Numbered from the stretch's first letter, positions 1 to 8,742 are shown. The stretch: 64,000 nt of DNA from Streptomyces sp. NBC_01476 (GCF_036227265.1 NZ_CP109446.1:3667001-3731000), one strand, 5' to 3'. Made by a program: numbers and translations. Notes: generated by a model from the letters alone, not told the origin.

Positions 1-442
1 CCTCTATGCGCCCAAGCCTCCGAGACCACCCAATCGGGACTCCCGTTCGACGCACATCCCTCAAGACCGGAACGACAACAGCGACTGAGGAGTCCCCGTC
101 TCGGCGGCAGACCATCAGCACATCGCTCTCCCGTATGACGACAGCTATGGCGACTCGAAGCACCTCCGGCTCGCGTGCACCGTGTCCGGTGCTCCGGGCC
201 CGGAGGCCGTCGCTCCGGGATAAGAGGAGGAACCTCGCTCGGACCCCTGGGCCCGCCCTTTCGTAAGCCTCGTCAAGCAGTTGCTGCATCTCTGCGCGGG
301 GAAGGACTTCCGGGTCCGCGTGCCAGGTGGCGACCGTGCGCAGGGCTATGCCCAGATGGTTGGCGAAGGCTTCATTGGTCATGCGCAGAGCCGCCTGAAG
401 AACGCAGGCGTTGTGGCCGCTCCAGACCTCGACGACGTCCAA
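1..442 (-). CDS. HTH/NUDIX-type regulator, 3' end outside window
   Basis: The reading frame is open from a TTG at 442 to the window edge. A GGGGGAGG ribosome site lies about 8 bases upstream of the TTG. The first ~65 residues look like the helix-turn-helix region of Streptomyces HTH-NUDIX proteins (LRMTNEAFANHLGIALRTVA, then a W-H-A-D-P stretch). A linker follows, then the opening strand of a NUDIX domain (VLRVAIAVVIRESDVLMVCR). The expected W-x-F-P-A-G segment and the NUDIX box are not visible in the last ~35 codons, so the gene may be frameshifted near the edge or simply divergent. It faces away from the NDP-kinase cluster. Family assignment is from motif memory. Confidence 0.6.
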   Translation of the reverse strand, partial: MDVVEVWSGHNACVLQAALRMTNEAFANHLGIALRTVATWHADPEVLPRAEMQQLLDEAYERAGPGVRARFLLLSRSDGLRARSTGHGAREPEVLRVAIAVVIRESDVLMVCRRDGDSSVAVVVPVLRDVRRTGVPIGWSRRLGRIE

Positions 443-869
443 TGTTGTGCCTCCCCCTTCTTCGGAGACGACGAACAGGGCTGCTGCACAGCGGCTGCAC
501 CGTCATTGCACTGTCGGTGCATGGCGCTCAAGGGAACCAGGCTGTTGACTCGTAGTCAGGCACTCCCCCGTCGTCGCCTGCCCAACCCCCTGGAGCCAAC
601 TTTGTCCCATAGGAGTCCTCTTGATGGCCTACCAAGGTCCTCGAATGGGGACAGAGCCTTCGGCAAGATAACTGCACCACCGCCCGAGTCGCGACAAGGA
701 AGCCGTCCGCGGCGGACGTCTGCGGGGAACCAATGTCTGGGCCCAGCGTCGGCTACGGCCCCGGGCGGACGGTACTGCACACCGGGTGTCCGGTCGGCGC
801 CGGTAACCTCAGGCAAATGACGCACTGAGTGTTCGTCATATTGCTTGCCTGAAAGTTGAAAGGGAACCG
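443..869. other. intergenic region, no gene seen
   Basis: This stretch separates the leftward HTH/NUDIX gene from the rightward NDP-kinase gene, so it should hold both promoters. The antisense frame at 556-825 has the arginine- and glycine-rich composition of a shadow frame and no ribosome site, so I do not call it. A GTTGAC half-site occurs near 543 but has no matching partner. Confidence 0.5.
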
Positions 870-1379
870 ATGGCCCAGGATCAGGAACAGACGGTGGAGC
901 GCACTCTCGTGCTCCTCAAGCCCGACGCGGTAGTCCGCGGCTTCGCCGGGAAGATCATCACCCGCTTCGAGGACGCGGCGCTGAAGATCGTCGGCGTCAA
1001 GATGAAGCAGATGGACGCTGACTTCACCCGTCGCCACTACTTCGACCTGGAAGAGCGCCTCGGCTCCGAGGTCTACAACTTCACCGCCACGTTCATGCAG
1101 CAGGGTCCAGTCATCGCACTGGTGCTGGAGGGCTTCGACGCGGTGGCGACCGTCCGCAAGATCGTCGGAAGCACTTACCCCAACGAAGCCCCGGCCGGCA
1201 CGGTACGCGGCGACTTCTCGCACTACAGCAAGGCCGCGAGCGTCGTCTCGGGCAAGGCGGTGGCGAACCTGGTGCACGCCTCCGGCAACCGGGACGAGGC
1301 GGCCCAGGAGGTCGACCTGTGGTTCGACAAGGACGAGTTGCAGGACTACCGCACGCTCGCCGAGATCTTCACTTACTGA
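870..1379 (+). CDS. nucleoside diphosphate kinase family protein
   Basis: NDP kinases transfer the gamma phosphate between nucleoside tri- and diphosphates through a phosphohistidine. The 169-residue protein has the family opening (RTLVLLKPDAVVRG, K18), the GPVIALVLEG strand (79-88), VRKIVGSTYP (95-104), GTVRGDF (110-116) and the active-site segment NLVHASGN with H136 as the expected phosphorylated histidine. Housekeeping bacterial enzymes are about 137 residues. This one has an N-terminal extension and longer loops between RGDF and the histidine and at the C-terminus, so it is probably a specialised paralogue. The ATG at 870 follows GAAAGGGA. It heads a rightward cluster of nucleotide- and phosphate-linked genes and is probably co-transcribed with them. 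Confidence 0.88.
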   Translation: MAQDQEQTVERTLVLLKPDAVVRGFAGKIITRFEDAALKIVGVKMKQMDADFTRRHYFDLEERLGSEVYNFTATFMQQGPVIALVLEGFDAVATVRKIVGSTYPNEAPAGTVRGDFSHYSKAASVVSGKAVANLVHASGNRDEAAQEVDLWFDKDELQDYRTLAEIFTY

Positions 1380-1453
1380 GCGGGGGCATCGTCACCGAAG
1401 GGGCTTCGGGACGTTGATCACCGTTGAAGCACCACCGTACGAGAGAGGGCACC

Positions 1454-1753
1454 ATGACCAACCAGACCCGCGTCGCCTCCGTCGGCGAGCTGGAGACGAG
1501 TTTTCAGCGGGAACTGGCGACGGACCGCTGGGCAGCGGCCGAGACAGCGTTCGCGCTCGCGACGCGCAACCGGGACGCCGGCGACTGGGAGCAGTCCCGG
1601 GAGTGGGTCGCACAGTGCCTCCGGATTCTGGAGGGATTCCCGGGCGAGACAGAGGAACAAGCTGCCACCACTCGCGTGTCAGTAGGCGGGGTCCTGCTCC
1701 CCAACTACCTGCATGAGGGTGTCGTGCGCGGCCGATTCGGTCAGGTCGCCTGA
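1454..1753 (+). CDS. small helical protein, function unknown
   Basis: This is a 99-residue protein starting at an ATG preceded by GAGAGAGGG. An in-frame ATG 30 bases earlier has no comparable ribosome site. Residues ~9-60 are predicted helical and alanine/glutamate rich (ELETSFQRELATDRWAAAET, then a W-E-Q-S-R-E-W-V stretch), resembling one or two TPR-like hairpins. The C-terminus is glycine/valine rich. I do not recognise a family. It sits between the NDP-kinase and CYTH genes in the same orientation, which suggests a partner or adaptor role in that cluster. Confidence 0.6.
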   Translation: MTNQTRVASVGELETSFQRELATDRWAAAETAFALATRNRDAGDWEQSREWVAQCLRILEGFPGETEEQAATTRVSVGGVLLPNYLHEGVVRGRFGQVA

Positions 1754-1928
1754 CACCTGCTCTTCCCCACGGGGCACGCACAGCGGCGGTGCGGTCTACG
1801 CAGTTCCTCGGCCGCGCCGCCACGCCCCAGACATCACCTATAACCCCCTTAACCCCTTCCGAGCCAATCGAGGCCCTGCCTCACCTGTCTCGGCTGGAAG
1901 AGCTACGCCCAAGAAGGGAAAGAGACCG

Positions 1929-2513
1929 TTGGCCACTGAGATCGAGATGCGAGCGCGCTTCGACCAGCACGCACACGACCGGCTGATCTCGCGCCTGGAG
2001 CGAGACGGCGAAGACCTCGGGTGCGACGACAAGCGCATCTACTTCTACGTACTGCCGGACAAGCTGCTGAAAGTCACGGACAACACTGCCGCCGGCTCGG
2101 CCAAAATCACGCTCAAGACCAGCAGGATCGGCCAGGGCTCCGCCTTCCCCGAGACCGAGATCCCCATCGCGAGGGAGGACGTCGCGGCGGCGGTACGCAT
2201 CTTCAACGCCCTCGGCTTCGAGTCGGAGATGCACGAGGCGTTCAACCAGCGCCGCAACTTCCGCTTCCGAGGCGTCGAGATCGCAGTGAAGTGGAGCCAG
2301 GCGTGGGGGCACCATGCCGAGTTCGAGGTGCTGCTCGACGACGCCCCGGGACAGACCGCGCTGGACGAAGCCGAAGCCCGTATCCGCACCGTCGCACAAG
2401 AACTGGACGTCTCGTTGATGAGCGAGCAGGAACTCGCCGACTTCACCGAGGCATTCGAGGCAGCTGAACGCGACCGCAAGGCCGGCGCCGCACAGCCGGC
2501 GAACGCCCGCTGA
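1929..2513 (+). CDS. CYTH-fold protein (class IV adenylate cyclase / triphosphatase family)
   Basis: CYTH proteins bind triphosphates and metal inside an eight-strand tunnel; members include class IV adenylate cyclases, thiamine triphosphatases and inorganic triphosphatases. This 194-residue protein shows the tunnel-strand pattern: EIEMRARF near the N-terminus, KITLKTSRIG, ETEIPI, NFRFRGVEIAVKW, and HHAEFEVLL followed by an acidic helix with LDEAEARI. The canonical E-x-E-x-K signature reads E-I-E-M-R here, with arginine for the lysine. I chose the TTG at 1929 because AAGAAGGGAAAGAG lies just upstream and the fold starts immediately after it; the frame is open further upstream without support. 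Its place beside an NDP-kinase and an HD protein suggests nucleotide or polyphosphate metabolism or signalling. The actual substrate cannot be read. Confidence 0.75.
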   Translation: MATEIEMRARFDQHAHDRLISRLERDGEDLGCDDKRIYFYVLPDKLLKVTDNTAAGSAKITLKTSRIGQGSAFPETEIPIAREDVAAAVRIFNALGFESEMHEAFNQRRNFRFRGVEIAVKWSQAWGHHAEFEVLLDDAPGQTALDEAEARIRTVAQELDVSLMSEQELADFTEAFEAAERDRKAGAAQPANAR

Positions 2514-2551
2514 CCGACTCATCGCTGTTGACCACCGAGGGGGTGGGCCAG

Positions 2552-3319
2552 GTGAGCACGACCCCGCCGACCGAGAGTCTGGTCGAGCTGGCTGCATGCA
2601 AGCGGCTTCCGCACCACCAATACATCGACCATGCCACTGTGACCTGGATCGATGCGAACCGGCCCGACTTCACCGACGACTTGGTTCTGCGACTTCGGCC
2701 CACGTCCCAACAGCTGCTCCACGGATCTGCCATCCCTGCTGGCTGGTGGGCCGAGGCCAAGACAACGGATTCCCTGCACGGGGTCCGGCACGGGATGCGT
2801 ACCGCAGCGTTAGCGGCGCTGCTGGCCGAGGACGCCGGACTGGACAAGGACGAGACCGCGGATCTCGTCCTGGCCGCGGCTCTGCACGACTGCCGCCGGC
2901 TCCACGACAAAGACGATCACCGGCATGGTGCCCGCGCCGCCCTGTGGCTGACGAAGAACGCGGACGAGGTCTGGGGACACTTCCACCTCACCGCCACGCC
3001 CCTACGCATCGATCGCGTGGCGACCGCGGTGCGACTGCACGACGTGCCGTACTCCGACTTCAGCCCGGACGACCGAACGGACCACGCCCGCACCGAGAAC
3101 GTTTGCGATCTACTCAAAGCCGCCGACGCACTCGACCGCTACCGCCTGCCGAAATTGAGCTGGTGGCCAGACCCGGCCCAGGTCCGCGCGCACGCCTTCG
3201 ACTGCCTCCGCGCAACCGCCTTCGATCTGGTCGTACGGTCCGAAACAGCCCACCTGGCGGGGCTGGACAGCGCGGATGCCGTCTTCACAGCGTTAAGACA
3301 GAGGGAGCTGCTCTCCTGA
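2552..3319 (+). CDS. HD-domain phosphohydrolase-like protein
   Basis: HD-domain enzymes hydrolyse phosphomonoesters, phosphodiesters or nucleotide phosphates with a His/Asp metal site. The 255-residue protein has LHGVRHGMRTAALA (first His), LVLAAALHDCRRLHDKDDHRHG (the HD doublet plus further His residues) and VRLHDVPYSDFSP (a later His-Asp). The GTG at 2552 follows ACCGAGGGGG; a TTG at 2528 is possible but has no ribosome site. The stop overlaps the next gene by one base, so the two are translationally coupled. With the CYTH and NDP-kinase neighbours it fits a nucleotide-turnover role, but specificity is unknown. Confidence 0.78.
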   Translation: MSTTPPTESLVELAACKRLPHHQYIDHATVTWIDANRPDFTDDLVLRLRPTSQQLLHGSAIPAGWWAEAKTTDSLHGVRHGMRTAALAALLAEDAGLDKDETADLVLAAALHDCRRLHDKDDHRHGARAALWLTKNADEVWGHFHLTATPLRIDRVATAVRLHDVPYSDFSPDDRTDHARTENVCDLLKAADALDRYRLPKLSWWPDPAQVRAHAFDCLRATAFDLVVRSETAHLAGLDSADAVFTALRQRELLS

Positions 3320-4722
3320 TGGACTTCCTCGACACATACGAGGAATGGGCCGACGCCCACGTGTTCTTCGATACGGCGCTGATACCCGGCCCGGCCTGCA
3401 ACCCCCGCGACCCGCTCGCCGAGCAGACTCGGGCGTGGGAGAGGCGTCTGACCGAGGACACCCCCAACGGGGGGCTCCTCCGCAGCAACGCTCTCTTCGA
3501 CTCGCTCAGCGGCGACCGGACGCTGCACCTGCTGCACGTCACCCACGCATTGGAGCAGATCAGCGAGCACGGCGTTCTCTACCCGTCGGGCGGATGCCTG
3601 GTCGGAAGCATTTACTGTGCTCCACTCGTCGCCACGGGCAGCGGCTTCCGTATGCACAACCTCGGCGCTTACGTGCTCGACAAGGAAGCGCCGGCTTTCG
3701 TCACGAAGATGGGTGCGCCGAACCGCATCCCCACTCCGCTGATCTTCGAGGTACAGCTTCCGGCCCAGGCGTACCGGGGTCTGGCCGGAGTCGACTACCT
3801 GCGCCTGGGCTCGATCCACCTGCAGATCTACAGCCGTCTTGAGTACCTGCTCTCCAAGGCAGAGCGGCACCGGTTGCGCGAGACGGTCGTCAGCCGGACC
3901 AAGAACTCGACGGCCTTCCTCGCACTCGCCACCGCCATCGCCTACGAGGGCGCCCGTGTGCTGCCGGAATCTTTCCTGCGGCTGCTGGACGAGACCACCC
4001 CTCGCCTGCCAATCCTCGGGTACGTGTACTTCGAGGCACTGGCCGAGTACCTGATGCTGCACTCGGCTACTCCGCAGACCAAGCAGTACGCCGAGGTCGG
4101 CGAGTTCAACAACTGGCTCTACAAGGAGATGCTGTTCGTCTCCTTCCCCCACATGGCCGGCAAGTTCGACCTCGCGAAGTTCCGTCCACCGCCGGGAGAC
4201 CTGGACGCGTTTCTCGCTCGTATCGACGGCAGCATCGACCCAGCGCACGCTCACGCCTACCTGACCGACCGAATCAGCTACCTGGTAGCCGCCCGCCTGT
4301 TCACCCCGGGCCAGATCCCGCGAGCGTGGCACCACACGCGCTGGGAGTTCGACAGCCTCGCCAGCCAGCTCGGTCCGCTCCTGGGACATCTGATCCACCG
4401 GGAACTGCGCACATTCGGCCGTTACCCCGACTTCTACTTCTACTACGACCAGCACAAGGCCCTGCAGGCGTGGAACTACTGGAACCACATGGACATCGTG
4501 GTCCCCTTCAACGGCACCTTCCCCAAAGGCGAGGTCGGTATCAACCCGGCCTACCCCGACCTGCAATACCGGGTGTGGCGAGCCGAGCAGGACGGGGCCG
4601 GCCGCCTGCACCCCGCGGAAGAGCTGGCACTGACCATCGCCCCGCGCCTGGTGGACATCAAGTACACGCTCATGCGCAACAACAAGTGGGCGGAGCCGGC
4701 GACCGCTGCTTCAGCGGTATAG
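3319..4722 (+). CDS. unrecognised 467-aa protein coupled to the HD gene
   Basis: The gene starts at an ATG that overlaps the HD stop by one base. I do not recognise the family. The N-terminal third contains a segment (LHVTHALEQISEHGVLYPSG, residues ~72-91, followed by GSIYCAPL) that loosely resembles the opening of DarT/DUF4433-type ADP-ribosyltransferases, where a His-x-Thr leads into a helix and a Gly-Leu. The rest is helical and aromatic rich, with a Y-F-Y-Y-D run near 374. No transmembrane segment or signal peptide is evident. The tight coupling implies it works with the HD protein. The ADP-ribosyltransferase idea is weak inference only. Confidence 0.6.
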   Translation: MDFLDTYEEWADAHVFFDTALIPGPACNPRDPLAEQTRAWERRLTEDTPNGGLLRSNALFDSLSGDRTLHLLHVTHALEQISEHGVLYPSGGCLVGSIYCAPLVATGSGFRMHNLGAYVLDKEAPAFVTKMGAPNRIPTPLIFEVQLPAQAYRGLAGVDYLRLGSIHLQIYSRLEYLLSKAERHRLRETVVSRTKNSTAFLALATAIAYEGARVLPESFLRLLDETTPRLPILGYVYFEALAEYLMLHSATPQTKQYAEVGEFNNWLYKEMLFVSFPHMAGKFDLAKFRPPPGDLDAFLARIDGSIDPAHAHAYLTDRISYLVAARLFTPGQIPRAWHHTRWEFDSLASQLGPLLGHLIHRELRTFGRYPDFYFYYDQHKALQAWNYWNHMDIVVPFNGTFPKGEVGINPAYPDLQYRVWRAEQDGAGRLHPAEELALTIAPRLVDIKYTLMRNNKWAEPATAASAV

Positions 4723-4823
4723 GCACTGGACCCGTCCGGGTCCCGATCTCCGCCTCCGCTGCATTGCCTCGGTAGCCCGCCAACTTCTCTTCATCCGCGC
4801 CCAAAGAAACGCGAGAAACCACA

Positions 4824-5570
4824 ATGACCAACCACCGCGATCCCGCACGCCCGGAACTCGACCACTTCGGTGACCAGATCACCACGCTTCTCAAAGATCC
4901 GACAACCACGCATGGCCTCGCCCGCACCCTCCGTGCCGTCGCCAAGGAACTCGACCTGGCACGCCACCACCAGGCCAGTCAGAAGGCGTGGCCCGACGGC
5001 CGGATCGAAGAGACCCCCGCCATGGTGCAGATCGGCGGGGGCGCTCATCGCATCGACGGCTTCTTCAATATCGACGCCGTACCGCCGGCCGACCTTCTGT
5101 GGGACGTACGGGAAGGCATCCCGCTACGGGATTCCACCGTGCGATTCCTCTTCTCCGAGCACTTCCTGGAACACATCGACTACCCGCGCTCGGCCAAGCA
5201 GTACGCCCGGGAAGCCCACCGCGTCCTGGCCCCGGGCGGCCAACTCGTCACCGGCGTCCCGGACGCAGCCCACGTCCTCAAGCAGTACCCGGCTCCTCCG
5301 GACCAGACGGCCGAAATGATCGAGCGCTGGTATGCGAACCGGAACTGCCGCGAGGAAATCAACACGTTCCTCGACCTGATCAACTACGTCTTCCGCGACC
5401 AGGACGACGACCCGACGTACAACCCCCACTACTGGGCCTACGACTTCGAAAAGCTCGTTCAGCTCTTCACGGAGGCGGGGTTCGCCGGGGTGGAGCCGTG
5501 GTCCTTCGACCCGGAGATCGCGAACCCGAAGCGAGAGTGGGCGAGCGTGTACGTCGTAGCGACGAAATAG
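4824..5570 (+). CDS. class I SAM-dependent methyltransferase (Methyltransf_11-like)
   Basis: This 248-residue protein has the class I fold in the usual order: a short first glycine motif (QIGGGAHRIDGFFNID, ~72-87), an acidic second motif (LLWDVREGIPL), the post-motif helix with FSEHFLEHID (~109-118), and AHRVLAPGGQLVTGVPD (~134-150). The layout is that of small-molecule methyltransferases that read like predicted SAM methyltransferase (DUF) members. The ATG at 4824 follows AAGAAACGCGAGAA. It is the last intact gene of the cluster; an IS3-type fragment starts 42 bases after its stop. The acceptor substrate is unknown. Confidence 0.75.
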   Translation: MTNHRDPARPELDHFGDQITTLLKDPTTTHGLARTLRAVAKELDLARHHQASQKAWPDGRIEETPAMVQIGGGAHRIDGFFNIDAVPPADLLWDVREGIPLRDSTVRFLFSEHFLEHIDYPRSAKQYAREAHRVLAPGGQLVTGVPDAAHVLKQYPAPPDQTAEMIERWYANRNCREEINTFLDLINYVFRDQDDDPTYNPHYWAYDFEKLVQLFTEAGFAGVEPWSFDPEIANPKREWASVYVVATK

Positions 5571-5611
5571 GCCCAGGGCCCGGGAGCTGAAGACCCAGGA
5601 TCGACCTGTTC

Positions 5612-5860
5612 CTACGCGGCCAACCGGTCCTGCGCCACACCGAGTCGGGCCCGCGCCGAGTCCCGGCCGAGCCGTTCCAGCGACTCGAACACCGAGGCAC
5701 AGACTTCCCAACGTCGGCGGATCTGCGTCTGAAGATCCGGGCCGCGAAGCCTCTCCGGAATCACGCCGAGCTCACGGGCGACCTCGGTGACGTTTCGGCC
5801 GGACGACCAGAACAGTGCCACCGCCTCCCGCTTGAACTCCGCCGTGTACCGCTTGCTCAT
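5612..5860 (-). mobile_element. IS3-type transposase OrfA N-terminal fragment
   Basis: The first ~40 residues (SKRYTAEFKREAVALFWSSG, then NVTEVARELGV) are the HTH_Tnp_1 N-terminus of IS3-family OrfA proteins. After E-R-L-R-G the sequence loses similarity and ends about 40 residues later, so this is a remnant and not a working transposase. No OrfB and no clear terminal repeats are visible. It abuts the truncated creatininase gene and probably caused that truncation. Confidence 0.65.
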
Positions 5861-5930
5861 ATTGCTCTTGCCACTTAACCTGGACTGCTTCCTCCGGGAC
5901 CCAACCGTCCCAGTATCAAGCTGTCCAGAT

Positions 5931-6368
5931 CAACGGGGGAACTTCAAAGCATCGGGCATCCGCAAGCTCGTGCTCGTCAACGCCCACGGCGGGAACTACG
6001 TCCTGTCCAACATCGTCCAGGAAACCAACCTCACCGAGCCGCGCATGTCGCTCTTCCCGCGGGGCCGGGAATGGCAACGTGCCCGTGACCGAGCCGACCT
6101 CGTATCCGATGCGCACGGCGACATGCACGCGGGCGAGATCGAAACATCCATCCTCCTACACGCCGAACCGTCCCTCGTACGCGCTGGCTACGAGACCGCC
6201 GACCACGACGACGGCGAGCGTCCGTTCCTCCTCACCGAGGGCATGAAGGCATATACCGAGGCAGGCGTCATCGGCTTCCCCCCGTACGCCACGGCTGAGT
6301 AGGGCAAGGCAGTGCTGGCGAGCCTGGTCGAAGATTTCGCCGCTCACCTTCGCGTTCTCGGCGAATGA
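5931..6368 (+). pseudogene. creatininase (creatinine amidohydrolase) family remnant
   Basis: The translation contains the family hallmark LVLVNAHGGNYVL followed by D-M-H-A-G-E-I-E-T-S, the metal-ligand segment typical of creatininase/MftE-type amidohydrolases. The N-terminal half, including the first metal ligands, is missing and the upstream DNA is IS3-related. A TAG at 6300-6302 interrupts the C-terminus; reading through it restores a normal tail (GKAVLASLVEDFAAHLRVLG) ending at a TGA at 6366-6368. Truncation plus an in-frame amber codon make it a pseudogene. Confidence 0.7.
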
Positions 6369-6765
6369 ATCCCGAACCGCGACGCAGTCCCCTCGAAGCC
6401 GCCTCTGGGTTGTCTAATTGCGTTACAACCGCCTCGGTGCCGTACAACCATGGACGCTGGCAGACTGTTCACGCAGGCCATCCGCACTTCAATCACAGGT
6501 CGTGAGGCCAACCGGATTACTTCGACAGCAGACACCACTGAAGCGGCTCGGCATGATGATGGGCGCCCAACAGCGCCTCCTGATCCATCTCGGGCGAGGC
6601 ATTCTGACCAGTCAAGAGGTTCCACATAAGGCATATGCGGCATATCGACGTCTGGTCGATAGAAGATTCGCGAGTCGCCTAAATTCAGAAGCCCACACCA
6701 ACCGAGTGACCGTCGCCGCCAGACTCATCAGCGGTCATTTCCATACCACACCGGACAACAATAGA
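6369..6765. other. scar region, no supported gene
   Basis: An open frame at 6418-6780 (+) has no ribosome site, unusual codon choice and no recognisable motif. GC content visibly drops from about 6600 onward compared with neighbouring genes, which is a sign of foreign or decayed DNA. Confidence 0.4.
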
Positions 6766-6954
6766 CTACGCAAGTCTTGACACAATTAAATGCGTCGATA
6801 TTTCTGAGCACGGGCGTGATCCATGATCATGTCTCGTATATCCTCTAGCATCGACATCATCGCGGTAGAGCGAAAGCACTTCACCGATAGACATCGGATA
6901 CCCATCGGTGTGGATCTCTTTCGCGCGGGAAGCGATTTGATCTTCAAGGAGCAT
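6766..6954 (-). pseudogene. truncated DUF262 (GmrSD-like) N-terminus
   Basis: The 62-residue frame begins MLLEDQIASRAKEIHTDGYP followed by M-S-I-G-E-V-L-S-L-Y-R-D. This matches the start of DUF262 proteins, whose usual text is 'D-x-Y-x-M-S-I-G-E-L-I-S-L-Y-R-D-G-E-L'. DUF262 is the nucleotide-sensing/nuclease N-domain of GmrS-type modification-dependent restriction enzymes. Similarity stops right after the Y-R-D, just before the conserved D-I-x-P-x-[FY]-Q-R segment, and the frame ends soon after. A full gene is 350-700 residues, so only the first ~40 codons survive. The DNA is AT-richer than its surroundings. Confidence 0.55.
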
Positions 6955-7360
6955 TGACTACCTACCGTGTGAGCGAATAATTACTAGCTTATGTTAGCGC
7001 GGTGCCGCACCCTTTGGGCAGGAATGGGACATCCGCACCGAGAACGCTCGCCCTACATGGCTGTGGGACAGCGCACTCTGCGAGGAAGCTAGCGTCACAG
7101 AAGATGGCCCACACGGCGGTAGCCCACCGGAACGGGGGGACACCAACCGTCCGACTGTCCGATTAGGCCACTGAATTGCATGTTTTTAATGGACTGGGAC
7201 AATTATCCGTGATATCCGGTCAGAGAGTGCTGCAACACGGGGGGTGTTTTACAGCACGTCGGCGAAGCCGACCAAGTAGGTCGCGGGCGTCGGAGGCGTC
7301 TTCCGCTCTCGGTGTCGGCGCCGGCTGAGTGTCTAACTGCGCGACAGCGGCCCTGGACCC
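6955..7360. other. AT-richer intergenic scar, no gene seen
   Basis: Nothing codes convincingly here on either strand. The antisense frame over 7203-7904 is a shadow of the pseudogene that follows. The region lies between the DUF262 remnant and the first copy of the duplicated nuclease-like gene. Confidence 0.4.
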
Positions 7361-7418
7361 TTGCCGATCCGGGGGACGCCACATGCAGGACCCACCAGCG
7401 GAACAGGGTCCGGGGGCC

Positions 7419-8058
7419 ATGACGACGTCCGGATCTCTCATCGCCGGAGAGGTACCGCTGGCCAAGGTCATCGCCCGGCTCCAGAAGGACCGACCGGTCT
7501 TCCACTCCGAAGCGGACCTCCAGCACAGCTTCGCGCGAGCGCTGTGGGAACTGGCACCCAAGATCCACTCCAGGCTGGAAGTACGCCAGCACATGCCGGA
7601 CGCACCCGGCGCCGAATACCTCGGCCCGCACCGCCATCGAGTTCAAGTACTTCACGGCACAGTGGACCGGAACAGCCGGACCCACCCCGGAGAAGTACGT
7701 GCTCAAGGAGCAAGCAGCCAACGACCTCGCCCGGCTGGGCTTCGTCTCCGACATCGCCCGCCTTGAGCGCTTCGGCAACCACGCCGACCAGAACGGTCTC
7801 GCCCTCATCATCACCAACGACAGATCCCTGTGGACCCCGCCGAAGCCCCCCGGCAAACCCACCCGAGACCGCGAATTCCGCATCCACGAGGACCGCACCC
7901 TCACGAGCCAACTCCTCTGGGCCTGCGGCGACTACCAACCGAACACCCGCACCCTTCACGGCACCTACACCCTCAACTGGCAGCCGTACTCGCAGCAAAC
8001 CGGCCCCCGGGGAGAGTTCCGCTACCTCGCTGTGTTCACCGACCCACAGCCCACATGA
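7419..8058 (+). pseudogene. frameshifted restriction-endonuclease-like gene, copy 1
   Basis: The first part (ATG 7419, V-I-A-R-L-Q-K-D-R-P-V-F-H-S-E, then L-Q-H-S-F-A-R-A-L-W-E-L) is in one frame. From about 7620 the coding continues in another frame with T-A-I-E-F-K-Y-F, then YVLKEQAANDLARLGFVSDI, LALIITNDRSLW and a C-terminal Y-T-L-N-W-Q-P-Y. Joining the frames gives about 210 residues whose E-F-K segment after a helical N-terminus resembles a PDDEXK nuclease core. A single frameshift near 7620 breaks it. A diverged second copy with the same 5' flank lies at 60309. The pair bracket the defence island as direct repeats. Confidence 0.6.
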
Positions 8059-8324
8059 CTGCCAGCGAAGATCCGGTCGACCACTCAGCACGGACGCCCG
8101 AGTCCGGAGCCGACGTGACCACAGGGGGCTGGGCGTTCCAGCGGATTCGGCGCGGCGCGGCTGTAGGAGGCATCGACCGCGACCGCCACGTGATTCTGTT
8201 CACCAGCGCGGTTCGTGAATCAAGTCCCGCATTGCATCACTTTGAGTCACCATTTGCATCTCGAAGAAGGCTTCCTCCCGTGACGGGATCGGAGGGTCGA
8301 GAACACCGCGAAGGAGGGTCATGA
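8055..8324 (+). CDS. possible small downstream gene, unknown, perhaps truncated
   Basis: An ATG overlaps the preceding pseudogene's stop by four bases (ATGA) and opens an 89-residue frame. The first ~55 residues (W-A-F-Q-R-I-R-R-G-A-A-V-G-G-I-D, R-H-V-I-L-F-T) look protein-like, after which composition turns low-complexity. It may be the truncated second gene of the decayed operon. The overlapping minus-strand frame at 8200-8490 is an alternative for the distal part. Confidence 0.3.
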   Translation: MTASEDPVDHSARTPESGADVTTGGWAFQRIRRGAAVGGIDRDRHVILFTSAVRESSPALHHFESPFASRRRLPPVTGSEGREHREGGS

Positions 8325-8490
8325 CTTGACGCCATTTCGGACCGTCCGCGGCTTCGCACCACAGTTCCGCGAGTTCAGACAGCCCCGCGACCACTTGATC
8401 CAGGGCGTCGACGGCGAACGAGGCCCGCCCTGCCCAATCGGCGCCGCAAGCTGACGCCGAGTCTTCAAGTCCCCAGCCAAGCAATGACAA
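8200..8490 (-). CDS. hypothetical 96-aa protein
   Basis: The frame encodes a plausible helical protein (LDQVVAGLSELAELWCEAAD, K-W-R-Q-V-M-T-L-L-R-G, then E-E-A-F-F-E-M-Q-M). No family is recognised and the start is uncertain. It faces the kinase-helicase operon. Its balanced composition is the only support. Confidence 0.33.
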   Translation of the reverse strand: MSLLGWGLEDSASACGADWAGRASFAVDALDQVVAGLSELAELWCEAADGPKWRQVMTLLRGVLDPPIPSREEAFFEMQMVTQSDAMRDLIHEPRW

Positions 8491-8742
8491 GCCTGACGCA
8501 GGAGCCTCTCCCCCATGCCGGTGGAAGATGTCTTCCCCTGAACCAGGGCAGGGCGGTCATGCCGAAGGGCCGGATCGAGCACGGGCGGGTGCGCAAGGGC
8601 GACGCTGTGAAGCGTCCTAGTTTCGGCGGCAGCACTGTCGGTCCCGTCAAGGAACATCGACGCTCGGCGGCAACGTACCCACGAGGCGCATGTGCGCATG
8701 AATGTGCGGCTGTTGGGTTGATCACTCGCGAGCTCGATATGC

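Noticed and set aside
1-870. Plus-strand frames at 6-266, 175-555 and 281-820
   Set aside because: They overlap the convincing leftward HTH/NUDIX frame or run past it with proline- and arginine-rich shadow composition and no ribosome site.
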